A DNA stretch of 64,000 nt from Candidatus Dechloromonas phosphorivorans (GTDB lineage Bacteria; Pseudomonadota; Gammaproteobacteria; Burkholderiales; Rhodocyclaceae): positions 124,001 to 188,000 of the forward strand of contig JADKBR010000007.1 of NCBI GenBank assembly GCA_016714975.1, in the 5' to 3' direction. The translations under genes were made by a program, and so were the position numbers. Under the pieces are notes generated by a model, which saw only the letters and a list, made by a program, of their open reading frames with translations, had not been told where the DNA came from and made no database searches. Positions 36,820 through 45,775 of the stretch are shown in pieces (the stretch's first letter is position 1; each line of letters begins with the position of its first letter).

Positions 36820-38049
36820 TCAAAAATTCTTGGCAAACCACGACTTCATTCCATCAAAGACATCCTTTACACCCTGTTTTTCCTTGATCCTCTGACCACG
36901 CTTGCGCTGCGCCTGAGCTTCGAGCAGTAGCCCAAAAGCTGTCGCAAAGTGCGGACACTGCACGACATCGGCCAGGCTGCCCGTGTATTTCGGACTACCC
37001 AGGCGAAGCGGCATGTGGAAGATTTCCTCGCCCAGTTCGACCATGCCCGGCATCACGCTGGCGCCGCCGGTGAGCACGATTCCCGATGACAAAACCTCCT
37101 CGAAGCCGGCTCGGCGCAGTTCGTTCTGGATCAACTCGTAGAGTTCCTCGACCCGTGGCTGTATCACGTCAGCCAGGGCACGGCGACTCAATTTGCGGCT
37201 CGGGCGGTCGTCGACCCCAGCAACCTCGATACTCTCGGAGGGATCGGCGAGTTGCGACAGCGCGCAACCGTACTTGCACTTGATGTCCTCGGCCTCGCGG
37301 GTCGGCGTCCGCAACGCCATCGCAATGTCGTTGGTGATCTGGTCCCCGGCGATCGGAATCACCGATGTGTGACGGATGGCGCCCTGCGTCCACACGGCGA
37401 GATCGGTAGTGCCGCCCCCGATGTCAATCAGACAGACGCCGAGGTCTTTTTCATCCTCTGAAAGCACGGCATAGCTGGAGGCCAGCGGTTGCAGCACCAA
37501 GTCATTCACTTCCAGGCCACAGCGACGCACGCACTTGACGATGTTCTGGGCGGCAGACACGGCGCCGGTAACGATATGCGTCTTGACTTCAAGGCGCATG
37601 CCGCTCATCCCGATCGGTTCGCGAATGCCATCCTGGCCGTCAATGACGAACTCTTGAGTCAGGATATGCAGAATTTCCTGATCTGCGGGAATCGGCATCG
37701 CCTTGGCGGTCTCGATAACGCGCTCGACATCGCTCGGCGTCACTTCCTTGTCCTTGATCGCCACCATGCCGTTCGAATTGAAGCTCTTGATGTGACTGCC
37801 GGCGATGCCCGTATAGACCTCTTTCACCTTGCAGTCCGCCATCAGTTCGACCTCCTGCACGACCCGGCTGATCGTGTGCACGGTTTCCTCGATGTTGACC
37901 ACGACGCCTTTTTTCAGGCCACGCGAGTCCTGCGAACCCATGCCGATGACGTTTAGCCGTCCTTCCTGATTGATCTCGGCGACCAGCGCGACGATCTTGG
38001 ACGTTCCAATGTCAAGGCCGACTATCAGATCCTTGTTATCTCTGCTCAT
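36820..38049 (-). CDS. ftsA: Cell division protein FtsA
   Basis: This 409-residue actin-fold protein tethers FtsZ to the membrane and recruits later division proteins. It has the N terminus DLIVGLDIGTSKIVALVAEI (phosphate 1), CLIDIGGGTTDLAVWTQG (phosphate 2), GIVLTGGASVMPGMVEL (adenosine loop) and a C-terminal amphipathic membrane helix (VFDGMKSWFAKNF). ATG 38049 overlaps the ftsQ stop by 14 bases; the longer frame is a shadow of ftsQ. Confidence 0.97.
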   Translation of the reverse strand: MSRDNKDLIVGLDIGTSKIVALVAEINQEGRLNVIGMGSQDSRGLKKGVVVNIEETVHTISRVVQEVELMADCKVKEVYTGIAGSHIKSFNSNGMVAIKDKEVTPSDVERVIETAKAMPIPADQEILHILTQEFVIDGQDGIREPIGMSGMRLEVKTHIVTGAVSAAQNIVKCVRRCGLEVNDLVLQPLASSYAVLSEDEKDLGVCLIDIGGGTTDLAVWTQGAIRHTSVIPIAGDQITNDIAMALRTPTREAEDIKCKYGCALSQLADPSESIEVAGVDDRPSRKLSRRALADVIQPRVEELYELIQNELRRAGFEEVLSSGIVLTGGASVMPGMVELGEEIFHMPLRLGSPKYTGSLADVVQCPHFATAFGLLLEAQAQRKRGQRIKEKQGVKDVFDGMKSWFAKNF

Positions 38050-38794
38050 ATCCCCGCTTCCCTTTGACTTCGCCTGCGACTCGCATCGCAAAACCATTCG
38101 GATACCGCAAATCCACCACCGCAGGACTTGTCGCGCGTTTGCCGACCGTGTCCGTATAGACATCTATGAACCGCTGCAAGCGGACCCCAACCGGCGATTT
38201 TGGTTGCTCCCGGCCCATTTCGACGAACATCCCGCTCTCCAGCTTCAATTGCCAGGCGAGACGCGGCGACAATGTCACCTGCACGGGCTTCTGACCCAGC
38301 GGCAAGAAGGCGCCGACAAACTCCGCGTAGCGCTTGAGCACTTCCGGTGCCGTTCCCGAAGGGCCGTACAGCATTGGCAGGGCAGCCATTTCCTCGTCCG
38401 GACCATTCGCCGCAAATACCTCGCCATAGGTATTTACCAGTTCGCCCCGACCCTCGCCCCAGCGCGCGACCGGACGATGTTCCTCGATATGCACCTCCAG
38501 ACGCGCCGGCCACGTGCGCCGCAATTCGACCTTGCGCACCCAGGGCAGGCGTTCCATCACGCTGCGCACCGCCTCGAGATTGAGACTGAAAAAGTTTCCC
38601 TTGAGGGCGGCCGGGAGGGTCTCCTCGATTTCCGCGCGCCGCGTGTGCGGCAGTTCCTGGGCGAACACCACCTGGCGTACCGCCAACGAGGGTACGCGTA
38701 CCAGCCATACCGCTCCAGCCGCGAGCACAGCGGCCGCCGCTGCGAGAATCAGCAGGTCGGCAATGGCGTTCAGGATGTGCGGTTTGTTCCACAT
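38036..38794 (-). CDS. ftsQ: Cell division protein FtsQ
   Basis: This 252-residue bitopic protein links cytoplasmic and periplasmic parts of the divisome through FtsBL. One N-terminal helix (ADLLILAAAAAVLAAGAVWLV) is followed by a POTRA domain (SLAVRQVVFAQELPHTRRAEIEETLPAALKGNFFSLNLEAVRSVMERLPWVRKVELRRTWPARLEVHIEEHRPVARWG) and the beta domain. It begins eight bases after the ddl stop and overlaps ftsA. The sequence is typical of betaproteobacterial FtsQ. Confidence 0.95.
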   Translation of the reverse strand: MWNKPHILNAIADLLILAAAAAVLAAGAVWLVRVPSLAVRQVVFAQELPHTRRAEIEETLPAALKGNFFSLNLEAVRSVMERLPWVRKVELRRTWPARLEVHIEEHRPVARWGEGRGELVNTYGEVFAANGPDEEMAALPMLYGPSGTAPEVLKRYAEFVGAFLPLGQKPVQVTLSPRLAWQLKLESGMFVEMGREQPKSPVGVRLQRFIDVYTDTVGKRATSPAVVDLRYPNGFAMRVAGEVKGKRGYEQR

Positions 38795-38802
38795 TCAAGG
38801 TC

Positions 38803-39720
38803 TCAGTCGTTGGCTGCCAGTTCAAGCACCCGGCGCACCAGCGTCGGATAGTCCATGCCGGCGGCTCGGGCCGCCATCGGCACCAGCGAGTGATCGGTCA
38901 TGCCGGGAGAAGTATTCACCTCCAGAAAATAGTGATTGCCTTCCTCGTCGAGGAGGAAGTCGACCCGCCCCCAGCCGCGACCACCAATGATGCGAAAGGC
39001 CTCCAGCGCACCTTTCCGAATTTCCGCATCCTTGGCATCGGCCAGCCCGCAAGGACAAAGGTAGCGGGTGTCGTCGCGGTTGTACTTGGCTTCGTAATCG
39101 TAGAACTCGGTAGCCGGCTCGATCTTGATCGTCGGCAGCGCAATCATGTCGACTCCGCTTCCGACGATGCCAACCGTGTATTCGCCACCCATCACCCCTT
39201 TTTCGGCGATGACCAGCGGATCAAATCTCGCGGCTGTGGCGTAGGCCAAGTGCAGCGTATCGCGTTCCACGACCTTGCTGATGCCGATCGACGAACCCTC
39301 GTGCACGGGCTTGACGAAGATCGGCAGGCCGAGTTCTTCCTCGACATCGGCAAAGTCGGAATCGGCGGTCAGCAGGGCGTACTCCGGTACCGGTAAACCG
39401 GCTGCCTGCCACAGCAGCTTGGTACGGAACTTGTCCATGCCGAGCGCGGAAGCCATCACACCGGAGCCGGTGTAGGGAATGTGCATCAGCTCCAGAGCGC
39501 CCTGGATCGTGCCATCCTCGCCATGGCGACCGTGCAGCGCAATGAAGGCGCGGTCGTAAGACTTGAGCGCCGCCAAAGGCTGCTCGGCAGGATCGAAGGC
39601 ATGGGCGTCGATACCCTGACACAGGAGCGCGGCCAGGACCCGCGAACCGCTGTTCAGCGACACTTCGCGCTCAGCGGAGGAGCCGCCAAACAGGACTGCA
39701 ACCTTGCCAAAATCGCTCAT
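38803..39720 (-). CDS. ddlB: D-alanine--D-alanine ligase
   Basis: This 305-residue ATP-grasp ligase makes the D-Ala-D-Ala dipeptide of peptidoglycan. The N terminus KVAVLFGGSSAEREVSLNSG is followed by ATP-grasp motifs LPIFVKPVHEGSSIGISKV, GRGWGRVDFLLDEEGNHYFLEVNTSPGMTDHSLVPMAARAAG. All Mg-binding residues (Asp, Glu, Asn) are present. It overlaps murC by four bases. murB, which separates murC and ddlB in E. coli, is absent. Confidence 0.97.
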   Translation of the reverse strand: MSDFGKVAVLFGGSSAEREVSLNSGSRVLAALLCQGIDAHAFDPAEQPLAALKSYDRAFIALHGRHGEDGTIQGALELMHIPYTGSGVMASALGMDKFRTKLLWQAAGLPVPEYALLTADSDFADVEEELGLPIFVKPVHEGSSIGISKVVERDTLHLAYATAARFDPLVIAEKGVMGGEYTVGIVGSGVDMIALPTIKIEPATEFYDYEAKYNRDDTRYLCPCGLADAKDAEIRKGALEAFRIIGGRGWGRVDFLLDEEGNHYFLEVNTSPGMTDHSLVPMAARAAGMDYPTLVRRVLELAAND

Positions 39721-41108
39721 GTCATCTCTGCCAACTTGGCGGGCACCGAACCGATCGAGCCGGCGCCCATGGTCAGCACCACATCGCCGGCGCGGGCGAC
39801 ATCGAGGATGGTTTGCGGCATCGCTGCGATGTCCTCGACGAATACCGGCTCGACTTTGCCGGCAACGCGCAGGGCACGGGCCAGTGAGCGGCCATCGGCG
39901 GCGACGATCGGCGCTTCACCGGCAGCGTAGACTTCCCCGAGACACAAGGCGTCGACCGTGGACAATGCCTTGACAAAGTCGTCGAAGCAGTCACGAGTGC
40001 GCGTGTAGCGGTGCGGCTGGAACGCCAGAACCAGTCGGCGCCCAGGGAAAGCGCCGCGCGCTGCAGCAAGCGTGGCAGCCATTTCGACCGGATGATGGCC
40101 GTAGTCGTCGACCAGGGTAAAGCTGCCGCCCGAAGGCAAGGCCACTTCGCCGCAGCGCTGAAAGCGGCGGCCGACGCCCTTGAATTCTGCAAGCGCCTTG
40201 ACGATCGCGACATCCGGCACCTGCACTTCGCTCGCCACGGCAATCGCCGCCAGGGCATTCAGGACGTTGTGCAGGCCCGGTGTATTCAGCGTGATTGGGA
40301 ATCGCGTCAGCGAACCATTGACGCGCACGCAGTCAAAGCGCATTTGCCCGCCCGCCGCGACGATATTCTCGGCGTAGAAATTGCAGCCCGCAGTGAGGCC
40401 GTAGGTGACGATCTGCTTCGATACCTGCGGCATGATGGCGCGCACATTCGGATCGTCGGCACAGAGCACGGCAACGCCGTAGAAAGGAAGGCGATTGAGG
40501 AAGTCGACAAAGGCGCCTTTGAGCCGCGCGAAGTCGTGGCCATAGGTTTCCATGTGGTCGGCATCGATATTGGTAACAACCGAAATGACCGGCGACAGGA
40601 AGAGAAAGGATGCGTCCGATTCATCCGCCTCGGCGACCAGGAAATCGCCCTGTCCGAGTCGGGCATTGGCGCCGGCAGCATTCAGGCGGCCACCGATGAC
40701 GAATGTCGGGTCAATGCCACCTTCGGCCAGAATGCTGGTCACCAGGCTGGTCGTCGTCGTCTTGCCGTGCGTTCCGGCGATCGCGATGCCGCGCTTCAGG
40801 CGCATCAGTTCAGCCAGCATCTGGGCGCGCGGCACGACCGGGATTTTTCGCGCGCGGGCGGCAACGACTTCCGGGTTATCAGCCTTGACGGCGGTCGAGA
40901 TTACTACCGCATCGGCACCGGAGACGTTCTCAGCGGCATGGCCGATCATCACCGCGACGCCCTCGCCTTCGAGGCGGCGCGTCGTCGCGCTGGCGGACAG
41001 ATCGGAACCGGTCACAGTGTAGTTGAGGTGGGCGAGCACCTCGGCGATGCCGCTCATCCCAGAGCCACCGACGCCGACGAAGTGAACGTGTTTCACCTTA
41101 TGCTTCAT
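39717..41108 (-). CDS. murC: UDP-N-acetylmuramate--L-alanine ligase
   Basis: This 463-residue Mur ligase adds the first stem residue (L-Ala) to UDP-MurNAc. The Rossmann glycine loop is KHVHFVGVGGSGMSGIAEVL, the ATP-binding loop is GIAGTHGKTTTTSLV, and VAEADESDASF and LVDDYGHHPVEMAATLAAAR mark the central and C-terminal domains. ATG 41108 overlaps the murG stop by four bases. Confidence 0.98.
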   Translation of the reverse strand: MKHKVKHVHFVGVGGSGMSGIAEVLAHLNYTVTGSDLSASATTRRLEGEGVAVMIGHAAENVSGADAVVISTAVKADNPEVVAARARKIPVVPRAQMLAELMRLKRGIAIAGTHGKTTTTSLVTSILAEGGIDPTFVIGGRLNAAGANARLGQGDFLVAEADESDASFLFLSPVISVVTNIDADHMETYGHDFARLKGAFVDFLNRLPFYGVAVLCADDPNVRAIMPQVSKQIVTYGLTAGCNFYAENIVAAGGQMRFDCVRVNGSLTRFPITLNTPGLHNVLNALAAIAVASEVQVPDVAIVKALAEFKGVGRRFQRCGEVALPSGGSFTLVDDYGHHPVEMAATLAAARGAFPGRRLVLAFQPHRYTRTRDCFDDFVKALSTVDALCLGEVYAAGEAPIVAADGRSLARALRVAGKVEPVFVEDIAAMPQTILDVARAGDVVLTMGAGSIGSVPAKLAEMT

Positions 41109-42163
41109 TTCGCCACCCAAAGACAGATATCGGCCAGTTTATCGGCAGCATCTGGTCTCGCCAGGCTGCGCGCTCTTTCGGCCATTTCCAGCAGTTGACC
41201 GCGGCTGTAGTTCCGGATGAGCGCGATGGCATCTGCGGTCAGTTCGCCTTGTGCCAAGAGCACGGCACCGCCAGCATTGACCAGGAACCTCGCGTTGCCG
41301 GTCTGATGGTCGTCGACTGCATGCGGAAAAGGCACCAGAATGCTCGCCACACCCGCTGCCGCGAGCTCCGCCACGGTTAGTGCGCCAGAACGGCAGATCA
41401 CCAGGTCTGCCCATTCGTAGGCGCCGGCCATGTCCTCGATGAACGAGACGCAGTGTGCGGGAACACCCACGGCAGCGTAATTGGCCTTCAGCGCCTCAAG
41501 CTGCTGCTCGCCGGCCTGATGGACGATCTGCGGTTGCTCGCTTTCACCAAGCAAAGCCATTCCGCGAGGGACCGTCTCGTTCAGAGCCTGCGCTCCGAGG
41601 CTGCCTCCGAGCACCAGCAGGTGCAGCGCGCCGGTACGCTCGGCAAGACGCTCAGCCGGCGGCGGGATCGCGGCAATGGCAGGACGCACCGGGTTGCCGA
41701 CCCAGATCCCATTCTTGAACACTTCCGGAAACCCGGTGGCGATGCGCTCGGCAACCCCTGCCAGCACCCGATTGGCCAGCCCGGCCACGGAATTCTGTTC
41801 ATGGATGACCAGCGGCCTGCCCAACAGCGCCGCCATCACGCCGCCGGGGAAAGAAATGTAGCCACCCATGCCGAGCACGACATCGGGCCTCACCTCACGG
41901 ATGGCCTTCTGGGCCTGCCAGAAACCCCTGAGCAGATTGAGTGGCAAGAGCAGTTTGCGGAGCAGCCCCTTGCCGCGCAACGCGCCGAACCGGATCCCAA
42001 TCAGGGGGAACCCATACTGGGACACCAGACGCGCCTCCATTCCGTCGGGATTGCCCAGCCAGGAGACGTTCCAGCCGCGCGCGCGCATGTTCTCGGCGAC
42101 CGCAAGCGCCGGGAAGATGTGGCCACCGGTGCCACCCGCCATGACGAGAAGCGTCCCGCTCAT
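41105..42163 (-). CDS. murG: Lipid II synthase MurG (GlcNAc transferase)
   Basis: This 352-residue GT28 glycosyltransferase converts lipid I to lipid II at the inner face of the membrane. The G loops are VMAGGTGGHIFPALAVAE and LGMGGYISFPGGVMAALLGRPLVIHEQNSVAGLANRVL; the UDP-GlcNAc site is LLVLGGSLGAQALNETV and VICRSGALTVAELAAAGVASILVPFPHAVDDHQTGNARFL. The ATG overlaps the ftsW stop by four bases. Confidence 0.98.
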   Translation of the reverse strand: MSGTLLVMAGGTGGHIFPALAVAENMRARGWNVSWLGNPDGMEARLVSQYGFPLIGIRFGALRGKGLLRKLLLPLNLLRGFWQAQKAIREVRPDVVLGMGGYISFPGGVMAALLGRPLVIHEQNSVAGLANRVLAGVAERIATGFPEVFKNGIWVGNPVRPAIAAIPPPAERLAERTGALHLLVLGGSLGAQALNETVPRGMALLGESEQPQIVHQAGEQQLEALKANYAAVGVPAHCVSFIEDMAGAYEWADLVICRSGALTVAELAAAGVASILVPFPHAVDDHQTGNARFLVNAGGAVLLAQGELTADAIALIRNYSRGQLLEMAERARSLARPDAADKLADICLWVAK

Positions 42164-43323
42164 TGGTTCCCGCCGCGCATGAGCTGCCTGTTCTCCCAAT
42201 CGACCCGGAGCAGAATTGCCAGCGCAATACAGTTAGCCAGTATTCCCGACCCGCCGAAACTCATCAGTGGAAGCGTCAACCCCTTGGTCGGCAACAATCC
42301 CATGTTGACCCCCATGTTGATGAAGGACTGGATGCCAAGCCAGATTCCGATGCCCATGGCAACCAGCGCCGGATAGAGACGGTCGAGCTGAACACTCTGG
42401 CGACCGATTGCAAAAGCACGCTGGACGACCAGGGCAAACAGCGCAATAACGGCCAGCACCCCGAAGAAGCCAAGTTCCTCGGCGATCACGGCGAGCAGAA
42501 AATCGGTGTGCGCTTCGGGCAGGTAGAACAGCTTCTCGACGCTGGCGCCCAGGCCGACGCCGAACAATTCGCCACGCCCGAAGGCAATCAGCGAGTGCGA
42601 CAATTGGTAGCCGCGGCCAAAGGCATCAGCCCATGGATCCATGAAACCGAAAATGCGATCGCGCCGGTACGGCGAAACAATGATCAGCAGTGTGAACGCA
42701 ATCAGCAGCAGGATTATTAGCAGCACGAACAGCCGAGCCTTGAGCCCGCCAAGGAAGAGGATGCCCATGGCGATTGCGATGATGACGACGAAGGCGCCGA
42801 AATCCGGCTCCTTGAGCAGCAGCATGCCGACTAGCGCCATCGCGCAGAACATCGGGAGGAAGGCTTGCTTGAGGTCATGCATCACGTTGATCTTGCGCAC
42901 CGTGTAATCAGCAGCGTAGAGGACCGCAAACAGCTTCATCAATTCGGAGGGCTGCAGATTGGCGATGCCGAGCGGCAGCCAGCGCCGGGCGCCATTAACA
43001 TCGCGGCCGATGCCTGGGATCAAAACGATGGCTAGCAGGACAACGCCAATCATGAAGAGCATGGGCGCATAACGCTGCCAGAGCGACATCGGAACCTGGA
43101 ATGCGGCGGCGGCGGCGGCCATCCCGATTATCAGGAAGATCGCATGCCGCATCAGATAGAAGGTCGGCTGATGGCCGGTCATGCGGCCGGCCTCGGCGGT
43201 GGCGATCGATGCCGAGTAAACCATGACCATGCCAGTAAACAACAGCAACAGGACGCTCCACAACAGCGCGTAGTCGATCTCGGGCAACTGGCGGCGCGGC
43301 GCGTCGAGGGCGTTGAGCATCAT
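42160..43323 (-). CDS. ftsW: Septal peptidoglycan polymerase FtsW (SEDS)
   Basis: This SEDS-family glycosyltransferase of about 387 residues has 10 transmembrane helices and works with FtsI. Signatures include WSVLLLLFTGMVMVYSAS near the N terminus, IGRDVNGARRWLPLGIANLQPSELMKLFAVLYAADY (family core with the catalytic-loop Asp nearby) and TKGLTLPLMSFGGSGILANCIALAILLRVDWENR. Two adjacent ATGs (43323 and 43320) overlap the murD stop; either is possible. The longer frame is a shadow of murD. Confidence 0.97.
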   Translation of the reverse strand: MMLNALDAPRRQLPEIDYALLWSVLLLLFTGMVMVYSASIATAEAGRMTGHQPTFYLMRHAIFLIIGMAAAAAAFQVPMSLWQRYAPMLFMIGVVLLAIVLIPGIGRDVNGARRWLPLGIANLQPSELMKLFAVLYAADYTVRKINVMHDLKQAFLPMFCAMALVGMLLLKEPDFGAFVVIIAIAMGILFLGGLKARLFVLLIILLLIAFTLLIIVSPYRRDRIFGFMDPWADAFGRGYQLSHSLIAFGRGELFGVGLGASVEKLFYLPEAHTDFLLAVIAEELGFFGVLAVIALFALVVQRAFAIGRQSVQLDRLYPALVAMGIGIWLGIQSFINMGVNMGLLPTKGLTLPLMSFGGSGILANCIALAILLRVDWENRQLMRGGNQ

Positions 43324-44672
43324 GATGACAGCCCCCTCACCGCTGCCACGAAGGCGGCCGCCCGCTCGGCATAATTGCCGTACATGTCGAGGCTGGAGCA
43401 GGCCGGCGACAACAGCACGCAATCGCCGCTCCTCGCCTCACTGGCCAGCCAGCGCACGGCCGTCTCCATGTCGCCGGTGCGCCGCACCGGCAACCCGCAG
43501 CCGCTGAGTGCCCCCTCGATCCTCTCGGCGGCGCTGCCGATCAGGGCCACTGCCCGGCCGTGCTTCTTCAGCGCCGGCAGAAGCGGGCTGAAGTCCTGAC
43601 CCTTCCCGTCGCCGCCGAGCACGATAGCCACCTTGCACCCGAGACCTTCGACCGCGGCGAGCGTCGCGCCGACGTTGGTGCCCTTGGAGTCATCGACATA
43701 ACGGACCCCGGCGATCTCGGCGACCGGTTCGACCCGGTGCGGCAGGCCGGCAAACGACTTGAGCGGCTCGACCAGACCCTCGGGGGCGACACCGATGGCA
43801 TCGCACAGGGCAAGCGCCGCCAGCGCGTTCGCGACATTGTGCAAGCCGGCCAGTTTCAGCGCGTCGACCGCGACAAGCGGCTTGCCGCCCTTGAACAGGG
43901 CGCCGCCGCCCAGCCCATAGTCGGCTGCGCGCGGCGCGACGTCGAGACCGAAGGTCAGCATCCGGCGCCCACAGCGACCGTTGGCCAGCGACCAGTCGTC
44001 GTTGCGATTGAGGATCATCGCCCCCTTGCCCTGGAAGATGCGCGACTTGGCGGCAGCGTACGTCGCCAGGCTGCCGTCGTAGCGATCGAGGTGATCCTCG
44101 GAAACGTTGAGGACGGTCGCCGCGTCGGCATTCAGGTGATGCGTCGTTTCCAGCTGGAAGCTGGACAACTCGAGCACCCAAACATCCGGTAGCGGGCCGG
44201 CATCGAGCGCATCCATCAAGGCATCGAGCGCCGACGGCGAGATGTTGCCGCAAGCGATGGCCGGCACAGCGGCGCCGTTCAGCAGGTGGGCGGTCAATGC
44301 CGTAGTCGTCGTCTTGCCGTTGCTGCCGGTGATGGCGATGATCTTCGAACCGGGCGCCTGTTCGCGGACGCCGGTGGCAAAGAATTCAATTTCCGAGACC
44401 ACCGGCACGTCGACCGCGGCAATCTGCAGTGTTGCCCTGGGAACCCCCGGCGACAGCGCGACGAGGTCGATCCCGGCAAAGGTCGCTGCAGAGAACGGAC
44501 CGGCGATCACTTCGGCGGCCGGCGCGACGCGGGCCAGCGCGCCCAGATTCGGCGGGCTGTCGCGCGAATCGGCAACCCGGACGAGCGCGCCCTGACGATG
44601 CAGCCACTTGGCCATCGCCAGTCCGGACTCGCCGAGCCCGACCACCAGAACGCGTTTGTCCTTGAGTTCCAT
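43320..44672 (-). CDS. murD: UDP-N-acetylmuramoylalanine--D-glutamate ligase
   Basis: This 450-residue Mur ligase adds D-Glu to UDP-MurNAc-L-Ala. It has the N-terminal MELKDKRVLVVGLGESGLAMAKWL, the ATP loop IIAITGSNGKTTTTALTAHLL, VLNVSEDHLDRYDG and the C-terminal FAGLPHRVEPVAEIAGVRYVDDSKGTNVGATLAA. Its ATG shares one base with the mraY stop (TGATG). The frame continuing to 45056 is a shadow of mraY. Confidence 0.98.
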   Translation of the reverse strand: MELKDKRVLVVGLGESGLAMAKWLHRQGALVRVADSRDSPPNLGALARVAPAAEVIAGPFSAATFAGIDLVALSPGVPRATLQIAAVDVPVVSEIEFFATGVREQAPGSKIIAITGSNGKTTTTALTAHLLNGAAVPAIACGNISPSALDALMDALDAGPLPDVWVLELSSFQLETTHHLNADAATVLNVSEDHLDRYDGSLATYAAAKSRIFQGKGAMILNRNDDWSLANGRCGRRMLTFGLDVAPRAADYGLGGGALFKGGKPLVAVDALKLAGLHNVANALAALALCDAIGVAPEGLVEPLKSFAGLPHRVEPVAEIAGVRYVDDSKGTNVGATLAAVEGLGCKVAIVLGGDGKGQDFSPLLPALKKHGRAVALIGSAAERIEGALSGCGLPVRRTGDMETAVRWLASEARSGDCVLLSPACSSLDMYGNYAERAAAFVAAVRGLSS

Positions 44673-45775
44673 CAGCGCAATTTCAGTGAAGAAAGCCCGA
44701 TCAGCACGAGCATGATGGTGATGATCCAGAAGCGGACGACAACCTGCGTCTCCTTCCAGCCGGTCTGTTCGAAGTGGTGATGCAGCGGCGCCATGCGCAG
44801 GATGCGTCGGCCCTCGCCGAACTTTTTCTTGGTGTACTTGAACCACGTGACCTGGAGCATCACCGACAGCGTTTCGGCGACGAAAACGCCGCCCATGATG
44901 ACGAGGACGATTTCCTGGCGAATGATGACGGCGACGGTGCCAAGCGCTGCGCCGAGCGCCAGAGCGCCGACGTCGCCCATGAAGACTTCCGCCGGATAGG
45001 CGTTGAACCAGAGAAAACCGAGTCCTGCGCCGGCGATCGCGCCGAGCAGGATGCACAGTTCGCCCGCCCCCGGCACATAGGGTATCAGCAGATACTTGGC
45101 ATAGACCGCGTGGCCGGTGACGTAGGCGAAGAGCGCGAATGCCGCGGCGATCATGACCGTCGGCATGATGGCGAGACCGTCAAGACCGTCGGTGAGGTTG
45201 ACCGCATTGCTGGTGCCGACGATGACGAAATAGGTCAGGGTGATGAAGCCGACGACCCCGAGCGGGTAGGCGATCGTCTTGAAGAAGGGCACGATCAGTT
45301 CGGTCTGCGCCCCGGACTTGGCCGAGAACGCTAGAAACAGTGCGGCGCCGATGCCGAGCACCGACTGCCAGAAGAACTTCCAGCGCGCCGGCAGCCCCTT
45401 GGGATCGCGGTACACGACCTTCTTCCAGTCGTCGTACCAGCCGACGATACCGTAGCCGAGCGTGACGATGAGCACCGTCCACACATACTTGTTGGTCAGG
45501 TCGCCCCACAACAGGGTAGTGATGGCGATCGCGATCAGGATCAGGACGCCGCCCATGGTCGGCGTCCCGGATTTGATCAGGTGAGTATCCGGTCCGTCAC
45601 TGCGCACCGCCTGCCCGATCTTCCTGGTGGCCAGCCAGCGGATAACACTTGGGCCCGTAGCGAAGGAAATCAGCAGCGCCGTCATCGCCGCCAGCACTGT
45701 GCGCAGCGTGATGTAGTTGAAGACGTTGAAGAATCGGACGTCCTGGGCCAGCCATTGGGTCAGCGCAAGCAGCAT
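44672..45775 (-). CDS. mraY: Phospho-N-acetylmuramoyl-pentapeptide transferase MraY
   Basis: This 367-residue polytopic enzyme with 10 helices makes lipid I from UDP-MurNAc-pentapeptide and undecaprenyl phosphate. Family signatures are GTPTMGGVLILIAI, the Asp-rich VNLTDGLDGLAIMPTV, FMGDVGALALGAALGTVAV and RMAPLHHHFEQTGWKETQVVVRFWII. The ATG shares a base with the murF stop. Confidence 0.98.
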   Translation of the reverse strand: MLLALTQWLAQDVRFFNVFNYITLRTVLAAMTALLISFATGPSVIRWLATRKIGQAVRSDGPDTHLIKSGTPTMGGVLILIAIAITTLLWGDLTNKYVWTVLIVTLGYGIVGWYDDWKKVVYRDPKGLPARWKFFWQSVLGIGAALFLAFSAKSGAQTELIVPFFKTIAYPLGVVGFITLTYFVIVGTSNAVNLTDGLDGLAIMPTVMIAAAFALFAYVTGHAVYAKYLLIPYVPGAGELCILLGAIAGAGLGFLWFNAYPAEVFMGDVGALALGAALGTVAVIIRQEIVLVIMGGVFVAETLSVMLQVTWFKYTKKKFGEGRRILRMAPLHHHFEQTGWKETQVVVRFWIITIMLVLIGLSSLKLR

